64,000 nucleotides of DNA from Anthracocystis setariae (lineage: Eukaryota > Basidiomycota > Ustilaginomycetes > Ustilaginales > Ustilaginaceae). Under the pieces are notes generated by a model. It made no database searches, had not been told where the DNA came from, and saw only the letters and a program-made list of their open reading frames with translations. Where the stretch lies: assembly GCA_928724745.1 (NCBI GenBank), contig CAKMXJ010000039.1, positions 620,001 to 684,000 of the forward strand, written 5' to 3'. The first letter of the stretch is position 1, and each line of letters starts with the position of its first letter. The position numbers were made by a program, and so were the translations under genes. Positions 1-9,774 of the stretch are shown in pieces.

Positions 1-695
1 TATCTGACATGGAGTAATAGGAGCGTTGAAGGAATAGAAGATGCGTGAACTGAGCCGTCATTTCCCTCGTAAGCGATCAGTGCTAGGTTGCGGAAAGGGT
101 GCGCAGATGATGTGTTGCATCCGACGCCTGATTGGAGAGATGCGCACACGGCACCCTGGCGGTCATACGACTGATAGCAGTTCCACGAGGTAGTCGCTTA
201 GGGAAGAAACTACTCTGATCAAAGACATGATCCGGGCACAGCATGTAGTCAGAAGGGCTGGTTTGGGATGTGCGAGATGGAAAGTGATATGACACCAAAG
301 ATGTGTCTCGACAAAGCTCGCCTGCTGCCTTGCGCGATCCTTGACGTGCACCGTTGCAGCTACGACTTCTACACTGTGCTACTGCTGTGATTCCCAATTT
401 CGAGTTTGTCACTTTTGGCGCAAAGTGACAACTTGTCACGTGCAACTCGCAATTTGTAAATATTTTGGAAGTGCTAATCTTACATGAAGCTCCTTTTTAA
501 CGGTGCGCACGGACAGAAGAGTTGAGATTGCATGCCCACTGTGCATTGCCGCTCCGCCCTGTGCCGTAAGCTTCTTGGCCGAGCTTGACCGAAGGCCAAA
601 TCTTCTTGATCCCACATGGCACGGCATCCTTCTGTCTCTCCTGCCATTTCATCCGACAACCACATTGCGTCTTCCCCCGACCAGCTGTTGCGATA
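1..695. other. Upstream region of THI6, no gene seen
   Basis: Only short reading frames without recognisable domains occur here. I looked for a fungal TPP riboswitch, because the next gene makes thiamine phosphate, and found neither the conserved CTGAGA helix nor the CCTGATCTGG-type core. An in-frame TTG at 585 extends the THI6 frame upstream but is not a credible start. The region most likely holds the THI6 promoter and leader. Confidence 0.5.
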
Positions 696-2384
696 ATGTC
701 GGCGTTTGACAAGACCAAGGTCGACTACTCTGTCTATCTCGTGACCGGGCGCGAGCTCCTCCCTCCCGGCGTCGACTATTACGAGTCTCTCGACCGTTGT
801 CTTTCTCAAGGCAACGTATCCATCGTTCAGATCAGGGAGAAAGATGCCGAGACTTCCGACTTCCTCGCCATCGCACAGCGTTCACTCGCGATTTGCGACA
901 AGTACAACGTGCCCATGCTGATCAACGACAATCTCTCGGTTTGTCTCGCACTTCCTGAACGTGTGGGCCTGCATATCGGACAAGAGGACATTCCGGTCGC
1001 CGAAGCCAGGAGAATTCTCGGCGAGAAGAGGTTGTTGGGAATCTCGGTCAAGACTGTAGAGCAGGCTAGGAAGGCGAGGCAGGAGCGCAAGGCGGATTAT
1101 GCGGGTGTCGGCCCGTGCTATGGTACCCAGAGCAAAGCGGGGATCACAGAGGATAAGGTGATCGGCTGTGCTGGCGCGCAAAAAATTGTGGCCGAGTTGG
1201 CAGGTGGAGAAAGGAGGTTGCCGTGCGTGCTCATTGGAGGACTCAACCAGAAGACGGCGGCAAGGACCTTGTTTGGTGCGACAAGCGAGTTCAACGCACC
1301 GGACGGCATTGCGGTCATCTCGGCCATCGTCGGTCGCGTCGATTCGGACAAGGCCGCTGCTGAACTTGGCGACATCGTCCGCAACTTCAAGGCTGGTCTC
1401 GCCGCCTCCTCAAACGGCAAAGGTGCGGTCACCGGCTTCTCGTTGCCAAATGAAAGTGTCAAAGATGCGGCGTACTACAAGAACGCAGCGGCCGATCTGC
1501 TCTCGTTCCACCGTGAATCCGTTCATGGCCCACCGCTCATCCAAACAATCACATCTCACGTCTCCTCCACCATGTCCGCCAACCTCGCGCTTGCCTTCTC
1601 CTCGTCCCCCATCATGTCTCACGAAGCTGCCGAAGCCGCCGACCTGAGCCTCGCCGTCGGCGCTCTCGTCCTCAACATCGGAACCATCTCGCCCGCCTCC
1701 CGAGACGGGATGTTCGTCGCGGGCACTTCCGCAAACCGCAACCGCAAACCCGTCGTCCTCGATCCTGTTGGAGGCGGTGCCACTCAATTTCGCAAAGATA
1801 TCGTGCGGTCCATCCTGAACCACACCCAAGTGACGCTGCTCAAGGGGAATGCGGCCGAGTTGGCGAGCATCGCAGGCAAGCAAGACGAAGTCAAAAGCCG
1901 TGGTGTCGATTCCGGTGCGGGCCAATTGAAGGATCCCATTGCATTGGTGAAGGATGTGGCGAGAAAGGAACGATGCTTGGTGCTCCTGTCGGGGAAGAAG
2001 GACTACTTGACGGATGGAAAGACGGTCATCACAAGTGACAATGGACATGCCCTGCTCGGTGCCATCACCGGTTCCGGGTGTGCTCTCGGCGTTACGGTCG
2101 GTGCCGGCTTGGCAGCCGCGTGCAATCTGGCCAAAACCCAGTCCGAAATGGAGCCGAACACAACGACATCGCTGGGCAATACACTGGTCGCTCACGGTGG
2201 CGTCGATCTGCTCGTGGGCGCGTTGACCGGCTTGCTCGCCATGACCATCGCAAGCGAAAAAGCTGCCGTCAGAGACGACGTCCGTGGACCAGGCACCTTC
2301 ATCGCAGCTCTGCAGGACGAACTAGCTTGCGTCTCCGCCGATGACCTTCGAAAGCACGCAAAGCTCGAAATCGTCGATTCCTAA
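696..2384 (+). CDS. THI6: Bifunctional thiamine-phosphate synthase / hydroxyethylthiazole kinase (THI6)
   Basis: The enzyme should join HMP-pyrophosphate and thiazole phosphate to thiamine monophosphate and phosphorylate hydroxyethylthiazole, as fungal Thi6 proteins do in the cytosol. The 562-residue protein starts at the first ATG (MSAFDKTK). The open frame extends further upstream only through a TTG. The N-terminal half (about residues 8-235) is a ThiE barrel with VQIREKD, the INDN motif and the GVGPCYGTQSK phosphate loop. The C-terminal half (about 270-560) is a ThiM/ThiK ribokinase-like fold with TITSHVSSTMSAN near its start, VLDPVGGGA, a LLKGNAAE motif and the anion-hole sequence GAITGSGCALG. 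Both halves look intact. The gene converges on the CysRS gene with only 114 bases between stops. Confidence 0.95.
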   Translation: MSAFDKTKVDYSVYLVTGRELLPPGVDYYESLDRCLSQGNVSIVQIREKDAETSDFLAIAQRSLAICDKYNVPMLINDNLSVCLALPERVGLHIGQEDIPVAEARRILGEKRLLGISVKTVEQARKARQERKADYAGVGPCYGTQSKAGITEDKVIGCAGAQKIVAELAGGERRLPCVLIGGLNQKTAARTLFGATSEFNAPDGIAVISAIVGRVDSDKAAAELGDIVRNFKAGLAASSNGKGAVTGFSLPNESVKDAAYYKNAAADLLSFHRESVHGPPLIQTITSHVSSTMSANLALAFSSSPIMSHEAAEAADLSLAVGALVLNIGTISPASRDGMFVAGTSANRNRKPVVLDPVGGGATQFRKDIVRSILNHTQVTLLKGNAAELASIAGKQDEVKSRGVDSGAGQLKDPIALVKDVARKERCLVLLSGKKDYLTDGKTVITSDNGHALLGAITGSGCALGVTVGAGLAAACNLAKTQSEMEPNTTTSLGNTLVAHGGVDLLVGALTGLLAMTIASEKAAVRDDVRGPGTFIAALQDELACVSADDLRKHAKLEIVDS

Positions 2385-2498
2385 CTCCACACTGAGCCAC
2401 ACTCCTCCGCAATAACACGGTCCATACAACAGTCAGATTTGTACCCAGTATGACATTTTGGCATCTATGAAACCGAACAAAGACGGTGGGAAAAGCTA

Positions 2499-5135
2499 CT
2501 ACTGAATCTCACCCTTCTCTTTGGCGTCGAGGAACTCCTTATGCAGCCTAATCTGCTTGTCAAAGTCCTTCTCGAGATTCTTCCTCCTCTTCTTAGCGAG
2601 TTCGGCCCCATCCTTGTCCTTGATCGGCAAACCGCGTTCATCCCACTCCGAATACTCCTGGGTCCTAAACATCTGCTCCGGCGCGACTCTTCCCTTCTCC
2701 AGATTTTCGAGCCTCTTCAATCTAGCCTGTTCTGCTGCCTGAGCCTTCCTAGCAGCCTTCTCCGCCGCCGCTGCCTCCTTCTCCCTCTTCGCCGCCTGAA
2801 GTTGAGCGGCGGGAACAAGCTTGACCAGAGCCTTGCCATCCTCCGTATCCTCCAGAGCGACGCCCAGATCCACCAGATCGTTATCACGCAGAGCATCCGA
2901 GAGCTTGAGATACTCGGATGCCGGTGCGCCACTTCGAGCGAGGTTTCGAACAGCATCGCGGAAAGTGCTCAGCGCACGAAGATACGGCATGAGCAGCTCC
3001 TCCTTGTTGACACCAATCGAACCGTCCGCCGAATCATCAGCTACACCCCAACCGATCTCTTGAGACGCGGCAAGTGCAGGTCCCTCGCCAAGACCAAGCA
3101 TCTTGAGCATGTCGCCAGTGTAACGCGCAACAGCGGTCAGCACGCCGATATTGACATCGGCGCGCCTTTCGTGACTCTTTTCATAAATGTTAGCCTTGCT
3201 GACGAGATCCAACAGGATGTCCATTCCCTTGGGAGTGTCGAACGAATCGCACATGGCTTCACGGAAGGCCTGCTGTGCATCCTCCAGATTTTGCATAAGC
3301 ACTTTCTCCGCATCGCCGTAGTGGTGCTGTCCATCCGAGTACGCATCACCCAGAGCCTTGAGCTCGGCGATCTTGGCCTTGACACCAACGAAAAAGTTGT
3401 TGAACGTGGATTCGGCATTCTTGACTTCACCCAACGCTGACGGCTTAAAGTCCATGCGACTGGACCAGGGCTGAAGGAGGAACGACATGCGAAGCTGACG
3501 CGCCGTGAAGCGCTTGAGGGCTTCGTCGATCGAGATAAAGTTCTTGAGCGACTTGGACATCTTGAGACCTTCGATGTGAAGGTGACCAGTGTGGAGAAAG
3601 TAGTTGACCCACTGACGGCAGCCATGGTGTGCCTCGGACTGGGCGATCTCGTTATCGTGGTGAGGGAACATGAGATCCACACCACCCGAGTGAATATCCA
3701 TGGTCTCACCAAGAACGGCCGAACCCATGACGGAGCACTCGATGTGCCAACCGGGACGACCCAGACCCCAAGGCGACGGCCAGGCAGGTTCGCCAGGTTT
3801 GGACGACTTCCACAGCGCAAAGTCGGATGCGGCGCGCTTGCCGGCAGTGGCGGTGGTGGAAGTCGAAAGCGAGCCCTCGCCTTCCTCGAGAAGCTCACGG
3901 TTGCCTTTCGACCAAGGCTGCAGTTTAGCGTACGAGTGCTCAAAGCTTCCATCCTGGCTCTTGGCGCCATCGAATGCGCGAGTGTCAAACCAGACGTTCC
4001 TCTTGTCTTGATCCACGCCCTCGGCATAGGCGTACCCACGATCAATGATCTGCTGCACGAAGGTGACGATCTCAGGAACATACTCGCTGACACGGGTAAG
4101 GGTAGTGGGAGGTTCCACGTGAAGCCGTTTCATATCGTTGAAGAACTGGGACTCCCAGTAAGCAGCGGTATCACGAAAGACGGCGGGGTCGGTAACGGTG
4201 TTGCCGAATTGCTTATCAAGATACGTGGCGAGAACGTCTTGGGAAGCATCGATAAGGCTGCTAGCCGCTTCGCTGGAGGTGTCGTTGGCGGCGAGCGACA
4301 TGGCAGCTGCCACCTGAGCTTGACGAGAGGTGTCCAGAGCAGTAAACCACATGCCGAATTTGGGCTCCTTTTCGGTAGCGGCCTTGAGCCATGCCGCATC
4401 CTGACGAAATCTCGAGATCTCTTCGAATCCTGCTTCACCGGCTCGTGCCTTTTCCGCCTGAGCTGCGAGGCCACCTTGCTGCTCTTGTGGAGGAACGGGA
4501 GGAGCGAACTTTTCGAGGTTTTTGGTGAAATACGCCGACCATGCGTCCTGGACGGTCTGGAGGAGAGGCTTGGTAAGTTGAGGGTGCTGCGAGCGGAAGT
4601 GTTTGAGAAGGTACGAGTGGCGAGCCTTGATGATGATCTTGTCGTCGATATCCGTGATGTTCATGACAAAGTGGACATCGTAGCCAAGATAGTCTCGGAG
4701 GATTCGACGGATGATGTCTTGAGTGACGTAGTTTCGAGCGTGGCCCATATGACTGACATCGTAGACGGTGGGACCACAGTTGTACCAGGTGACGGTGCGA
4801 GCTTTCTTGGGTACGAAAGGGGTCTTGGTGCGAGTGAGCGAGTTGTACACCTTGAGCTCAGGCTCTGGGACCTGCTTGTGGGGCACTTGCCATTCCGGTT
4901 GGGATATCTTGCCAGCAGATGCAACTGCGGCGGCAGCAGCGACTGAAGAGCTTTCAGGCTGAGTGGCGGCCATGATGAGTTTCGATTTTCGAGCGCAGCT
5001 GAGCTGGCGTGTTTTGGATGGTGGGACAGGAGTGCGAGAGGAGCGTGCTGCCTGAAAGATGTGCCGTTGGCGAAAAGGAGTGACAAGGTTGGAGATGGAA
5101 CGAGAGCGCAACGAGCCGTATAAATGTATCGACAT
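2499..5135 (-). CDS. CRS1: Cysteinyl-tRNA synthetase, probable cytosolic and mitochondrial forms
   Basis: Class I aminoacyl-tRNA synthetase charging tRNA-Cys. From the ATG at 5135 it has 878 residues. The HIGH signature appears as HMGH (about residue 128) and KMSKS as KMSKSLKN (about 522). The zinc-binding residues are visible as the Cys of CGPTVYD, the Cys of WHIECS and the His/Glu of HHDNEIAQS. A eukaryote-type insertion of roughly 180 residues separates the two halves of the catalytic core, and the C-terminus is rich in Lys/Glu/Ala. The first 54 residues are Arg/Ser-rich with almost no acidic residues, like a mitochondrial presequence. A second in-frame ATG at 4973 (MAATQPES) starts a form lacking it. 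Dual localisation is therefore inferred. A still longer frame begins at GTG 5156 and is not used here. Confidence 0.93.
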   Translation of the reverse strand: MSIHLYGSLRSRSISNLVTPFRQRHIFQAARSSRTPVPPSKTRQLSCARKSKLIMAATQPESSSVAAAAAVASAGKISQPEWQVPHKQVPEPELKVYNSLTRTKTPFVPKKARTVTWYNCGPTVYDVSHMGHARNYVTQDIIRRILRDYLGYDVHFVMNITDIDDKIIIKARHSYLLKHFRSQHPQLTKPLLQTVQDAWSAYFTKNLEKFAPPVPPQEQQGGLAAQAEKARAGEAGFEEISRFRQDAAWLKAATEKEPKFGMWFTALDTSRQAQVAAAMSLAANDTSSEAASSLIDASQDVLATYLDKQFGNTVTDPAVFRDTAAYWESQFFNDMKRLHVEPPTTLTRVSEYVPEIVTFVQQIIDRGYAYAEGVDQDKRNVWFDTRAFDGAKSQDGSFEHSYAKLQPWSKGNRELLEEGEGSLSTSTTATAGKRAASDFALWKSSKPGEPAWPSPWGLGRPGWHIECSVMGSAVLGETMDIHSGGVDLMFPHHDNEIAQSEAHHGCRQWVNYFLHTGHLHIEGLKMSKSLKNFISIDEALKRFTARQLRMSFLLQPWSSRMDFKPSALGEVKNAESTFNNFFVGVKAKIAELKALGDAYSDGQHHYGDAEKVLMQNLEDAQQAFREAMCDSFDTPKGMDILLDLVSKANIYEKSHERRADVNIGVLTAVARYTGDMLKMLGLGEGPALAASQEIGWGVADDSADGSIGVNKEELLMPYLRALSTFRDAVRNLARSGAPASEYLKLSDALRDNDLVDLGVALEDTEDGKALVKLVPAAQLQAAKREKEAAAAEKAARKAQAAEQARLKRLENLEKGRVAPEQMFRTQEYSEWDERGLPIKDKDGAELAKKRRKNLEKDFDKQIRLHKEFLDAKEKGEIQ

Positions 5136-5694
5136 GCGACGCTGTTGAACCGGCACGTCTGCTGAAGGTAACGAGGTATGAAGAGAAAGAAGGATGGATA
5201 GTAGAACGACAAGGACACGGAGAGTGCATGCGCTCTAAATCTTCTTTTTCCGTGTGCCTGTGCAGCGCCACATTCCATGACTCGGAAGTCGGCGAGTCAC
5301 TGTGATTGGATCTGACTCCCGATTGAAATTGAGTGAAAGATGCACGAGCCTCGATCTGATCGCTCGTGCGCTCAAAGTGCAAAGTGTCATCTGTGGTCAT
5401 GATTGGTTCAACCATTCCGCTCAAACCGACCAATCACACGCTCATCTTGCCTCATTCCTCCTCGTCTTGTTCAATTTCGCCAACCAGCGTTTTTGCAGGG
5501 CTCGTTTCTTATTCACCTTCTTTTCCTCACCTCATTTCAGGTCATCCTCCTCCCGCCAACACTTCGCCGATCGTTTTGACCTTCCCATCCAACGAGCGTT
5601 TCACCAGGCAGTGACTGGGTCGCGGAGGAGTCACACCACCTACAGCGGGAGGAGGATTGATTCACCTTCAACTCGTACTCTTTTCGTGGTCAAG
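5136..5694. promoter_or_regulatory. Divergent CysRS/VPS33 promoter region with CCAAT boxes
   Basis: About 560 bases separate the CysRS and VPS33 start codons on opposite strands. Three CCAAT-type pentamers are visible: ATTGG at 5305-5309, ATTGG at 5402-5406 and CCAAT at 5430-5434. The VPS33-proximal part (5440-5690) is pyrimidine-rich, as expected for a fungal 5' leader. Use of the CCAAT boxes is inferred. Confidence 0.4.
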
Positions 5695-8295
5695 ATGGCT
5701 TCGGTAGCCACGGCATCGCGTCCATCACAGGCTAACCCGGGTCCCCCGGGCAACGCAGAGACCGCTTCGAGCGCTGGCGCTTCGCCTCAGATGGCTCAGC
5801 CCATGCCTGAACCCTGGGATGGTCTCGACACCCGCATTCTCACCGACCTGGCCCGTCGCGGTCTTATGTCGACTCTCGATACCATCAAGGAAGCCAAGAC
5901 GCTCATGCTCGACCCTTCACTGGCTGGTCCGCTCGGTCTGGTTGCTGATGTTTCAAGTCTCAAGCAGCATGGCGTCGAAAAGATGTTCTGGCTCGAGCCA
6001 GCCTCTGCCGCGTTCGTCTCCAAAAATGACGCTCATCATACTCAGGCACAATCCAAATCAGGCCTCAAGAGTGTCAATGCGCCCACCAAGTCGGTCGTCT
6101 ACATCTGTCGTCCCGAAATCAAGTGGATGAAAGCCATCGCTGGTAAGTCTCTTCTTCCGAATTCGCTCCCACCCACACCACTACTTTCTTCCTCCATCTC
6201 CTGGACTAAATTAGCCGAGCCTACTAGACCTCTCAACGATAGGCATACGGTCAGTCAATGTCCAAAGAACAAGGAGATCTTCCTGACAAGGATGCTCCCA
6301 ACGAAGACCCCTTCCTTATACAACCCCGCCCTGCTTAACGCTTCCACAGGTGCTGGGTTGTGCCGGGAGGCGACATTCCATTCCATTCCTTTCCACTCCT
6401 TCCCTGCTTCAGCACGCTTCACGGTTGTTGACTGACACATTTGATCTTGCTTTTTACCTACAACTATCTGATGGCAACGACCAGAACACCTCCGTGCTGA
6501 CCGAAGTGTGAGGCCGACTTCACCGCTGCAGCACACATATACCATCTCGTTCGTCCCCCACAGGACTGAGCCGTGTCTGCAGTTTCTGGATCAGGAAGCT
6601 GTGATTTCCGACGTCTCACTTCTCGACTTTGGGCTCGAGTTCATTCCGCTCGACAACGATCTCATCAGCCTAGAGGATGACACGGCATGGAAGAAGATCT
6701 ACTGCGACGGCGATCACACACCCATTTTCCGCTCTGCCCAATCCCTCATGACTCTGCAGCATGTGTATGGCCTCTTCCCTCGCATCTTAGGCAAAGGCGC
6801 CCTCGCTCGCCGTTTGGCTGACCTGCTCATTCGGCAAAGACGAGAGCATCTCGCCTCGGACCCATCAAGTCCAGCGCTCACTACGCCCAGCCAGCTCATT
6901 GACAGCCTCATCATCATCGATCGTGCTGTCGACTATGCCACGCCTCTGTGCACTCAGCTCACCTACGAGGGTCTGGTTGACGAAGTCGTTGGCATCCGCA
7001 ACGGTCATGTCGAGGTGGATCCGTCTTTGCTTACCGGTCAAGCTCAGGCTCCCGGTCCCCAATCGCACGCTTCCGGCAGCGGTACGCCTCTCCAGCTGAC
7101 GTCCACTCCGAAAAAGCGCAAGCATCGGCTTGACGCCTCCACCGACCTTCTCTTCGCCGAGATACGCAACCTCAACTTTGCCGTCGTCGGCGACCGTCTG
7201 CACCGTGCCGCCAAGCGTCTCAACCAAGACTACGAAGGCCGACACCAAGCCAAGACGGTCTCGCAGATTCGCGCGTTTGTGGGCAAGCTCGGCGGCCTTC
7301 AATCCGAGCATGCTTGTCTGCGTTTGCATACGGGTTTGACCGAGAAGATCATGGAGTGGACGGCGAGGGAGGAGTTCAATCGGATGCTCGAGGTGCAGCA
7401 GAACTCGGTGGCGGGCCTGGATCTTGCAGCGCAATATCAGGCTATCGAGGACATGGTCAACGAGGAAAGGGACCTTAGAGGGATTTTGAGGTTGCTGTGC
7501 TTGACGAGCGTGGTGGGGCTGGGTGGTGCGGGGGGTGGGATCAAGGCCAAAAATCTCGAGTTTGTTAAGCGCGAGATCCTGCAGACGTATGGGTATGAGC
7601 ATTTGCCGCTGCTGCTTGCGCTGCAGAAGGTGGGATTGCTTACCAAGGCCGTTGCGGCTTCCGGTGGAGGTGGTGGAGGTGGCGGGCTGCTGTCGAGTGT
7701 CGTTGGCGGAGCTTCAGCTGTAAGTTCAAGTGCCGAGAGTGAGTTGGGCAATGCGGAAGAGGGCGGCAAGGGAGGGTTTGCATCGGTGCGCAAAGGGCTT
7801 AGACTCATCAATGACGATGTGGACGAACGGGCGCCAGCAGACATTTCGTATGTCTATTCAGGTTACGCTCCGCTTTCCGTTCGTCTGGTCCAGGCGGTGG
7901 CGCAGAAGGAAGCGTTGTTGGACGTCAACAGGGCCGACGCCAACTACAAGCCTGTGCGCAATGTCAAACCGAGAGCGCATCCGATCGTGGGCTGGCGTGG
8001 ATTCGAGGATATCGTCAATCATCTCCCCGGTGCAACGTTTGACGAGATCCAATCCGGGTCCGGGTCTGGAATTCAGGAGAGCGGTGCGCAAGCAGCAGCA
8101 GCAGCAGCACCTCCCATCGACCCCGAAGCAATCACCACCACCCTGGTGTTCTTCCTCGGCGGAGTCACCTACACGGAACTCGCAGCCCTCAGGTTCATGA
8201 ACTCGCAAACAAGAAACCGACGCTTCGTCGTCGCGACCACCAACACGATCAACGGGAATACCATGATCACCGACCTCAGCGATCGTCATTTGTAG
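5695..8295 (+). CDS. VPS33: Vps33, Sec1/Munc18-family vacuolar tethering subunit (2 exons)
   Basis: SM-family protein of the HOPS/CORVET tethering complexes at the endosome and vacuole. The gene is interrupted by one intron. Exon 1 is 5695-6142, the intron 6143-6484 (342 bases, GTAAGT to ACCAG) and exon 2 6485-8295, giving 752 residues. The phase-1 join creates MKAIAEHLRADRS, which lies where animal Vps33 has its IAENVR segment, and continues into YTISFVPHRTEPCLQFL. This supports the splice. Other Sec1 landmarks are VYGLFPRILGKG, IIDRAVDYATPLCTQLTYEG and, near the end, LVFFLGGVTYTELAALRF. Low-complexity insertions are a Gly run encoded near 7665-7687 and a CAG-encoded Ala run near 8090-8110. 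The first ATG of the conserved frame (MASVATAS) was chosen as start. Confidence 0.92.
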
Positions 8296-8301
8296 TAAGA
8301 G

Positions 8302-8326
8302 ACACACACAGAGAGAGAGAGAGAGG

Positions 8327-8365
<39 letters not shown>

Positions 8366-8369
8366 GCTT
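8302..8369. repeat. CA/GA microsatellite
   Basis: A short (CA)n run is followed by (GA)n, interrupted by GGGG around 8325 and AAA near 8359. It starts a few bases after the VPS33 stop and lies in the tail-to-tail interval with the RNase T2 gene, so it should be within the 3' UTR of one or both transcripts. Confidence 0.9.
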
Positions 8370-8487
8370 TCAATTTTGATACCCGCAGTCTTGGCAATGC
8401 AATGAAATCAGCATATTATTTGCATTTGTATTCGTTCCATTCCTAGCTACAGTGGGTGATAATGTAAGGGAAGTGAGGGAAGGGAGA

Positions 8488-9321
8488 TTACTTGGGCGGG
8501 TAACGAATGCCTCTCTGGGGACACCTGTTGTTGGCGTTGAGGGGATCGGTCTGGACGAAGGCGTCTGCGGTGGTGGATCTGCCGTGGGTGTGGAAGTAGA
8601 TCCAAGCTTCGTTGAGCGCGTTACCTCTGCACTTGAAGGTGGCTTCTTTGCCCCACTTGGCCCTTGTAGCGGCGTGTAGTTGATCGAGCGAGTACGTCTG
8701 CGAGGTGCTAGGCAGGATGCCTGCTTGGCTGAGCGCATCGAACACGTTGTATTGTTTCCAGAGGTCGACGGTGGTGGTGAAGAAGTCGACAATGTCTTGG
8801 TTGTGTTGGTAAGTGAGTGCGTTTTGGTCGGATGCGTAGCATTTCGGGTTGAGCGTGGAGACGCAGGTGCCGTGTTTGTTCCACTCGTGCGACCACAGTT
8901 GAGCGTCGTTGCCGTTGAGCGCGAGCCAGTATTGGTTCATGGTGTCGAGGGTGGATGCGGCTTTGGGATTGGACGAGGTACGTAGGACGGCGGCGATGTT
9001 GTTGTTGTTGCGGGATGGATCGCAGTCCGAGTCGTAGCCTCCGTTGCACGTGTCCGGCCAGAGACCGTGGATGGTCCAGGAGTCTTCGGGCCCGATAGCG
9101 GGGTGGAAGTCCCAGAATTGCGTAAGCAGGAGAAGACCGCCAGGCGTGTTGGTGCTGCATGAGTCGACGGGACACGTGGGCGCGGTGGTGCACGAGAGAC
9201 ACTGGTCAAGAGTGGCATTGGTCGATAGGGTGAAGGGCGACTGCGGGGTGCGTAAGGCGGATGCGAGACCCGCCGCGGCGATGGCGAGCAGCCACGACGT
9301 GGAGAGGGCTGTTTTGACCAT
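8488..9321 (-). CDS. Secreted ribonuclease T2
   Basis: Endoribonuclease of the RNase T2 (Rh/S-like) family, 277 residues. It begins with a hydrophobic signal peptide (about residues 1-22, ending near LASALR). Both catalytic segments are present: CAS I as SWTIHGLWPDTC and CAS II as WSHEWNKHGTC, supplying the catalytic histidines. Many cysteines suggest disulfide bonding in the secretory pathway. The length fits a single catalytic domain without the C-terminal extension of yeast Rny1. A secreted or vacuolar RNA-scavenging role is inferred from the family. The start is the ATG preceding the signal peptide. Confidence 0.94.
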   Translation of the reverse strand: MVKTALSTSWLLAIAAAGLASALRTPQSPFTLSTNATLDQCLSCTTAPTCPVDSCSTNTPGGLLLLTQFWDFHPAIGPEDSWTIHGLWPDTCNGGYDSDCDPSRNNNNIAAVLRTSSNPKAASTLDTMNQYWLALNGNDAQLWSHEWNKHGTCVSTLNPKCYASDQNALTYQHNQDIVDFFTTTVDLWKQYNVFDALSQAGILPSTSQTYSLDQLHAATRAKWGKEATFKCRGNALNEAWIYFHTHGRSTTADAFVQTDPLNANNRCPQRGIRYPPK

Positions 9322-9774
9322 GGTGAGATGATGCAGGCAGCAGCGACAGTGGCGGGGATGGTAGATTTCGTCTTAATGGGGTGTATGGCTCTGCGATAAG
9401 GTTGAGTGGGTGACTAGAGTGACAAGCGGGGAGCTACAGTAAAGTGGCCAGAGCGGGCTGCAGCACGGGCCCCATCCATTCAAGGGTCCAACACATTTTG
9501 CCGCTTTTATTCCAACCTAACACTCAAGAAAATTGCTCGATACTCCTGTTCGCGCCCAAAACTCTGAACGAGCCTCGTTCTTCTTCACCACCAACCTCAT
9601 TGACACAAAAGGAGACGGCGAGCTCTACACACCTGTCAAAGCGACGACATGTACCATAGGAAAGACTCGATAAGATTGAGCAAAGAATCACAACACGTGC
9701 CTCAGCTACCGTCAAAGAATTGCAGGCTTCCTTCTTTCTCTTTTGCTTCCTATAACGAGATGGCTCTATATCCA
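9322..9774. other. Intergenic region, RNase T2 promoter side
   Basis: About 450 bases between the RNase T2 start and the 3' end of the GST-like gene, both on the minus strand. I see no coding potential. It should hold the RNase T2 promoter and the 3' UTR of the GST-like gene. Confidence 0.5.

Noticed and set aside
1..695. TPP riboswitch upstream of THI6
   Set aside because: Neither of the conserved core segments is present on either strand.
585..695. Longer THI6 start at 585
   Set aside because: It begins with TTG, and the extra residues lack coding character. The ATG at 696 directly precedes the conserved domain.
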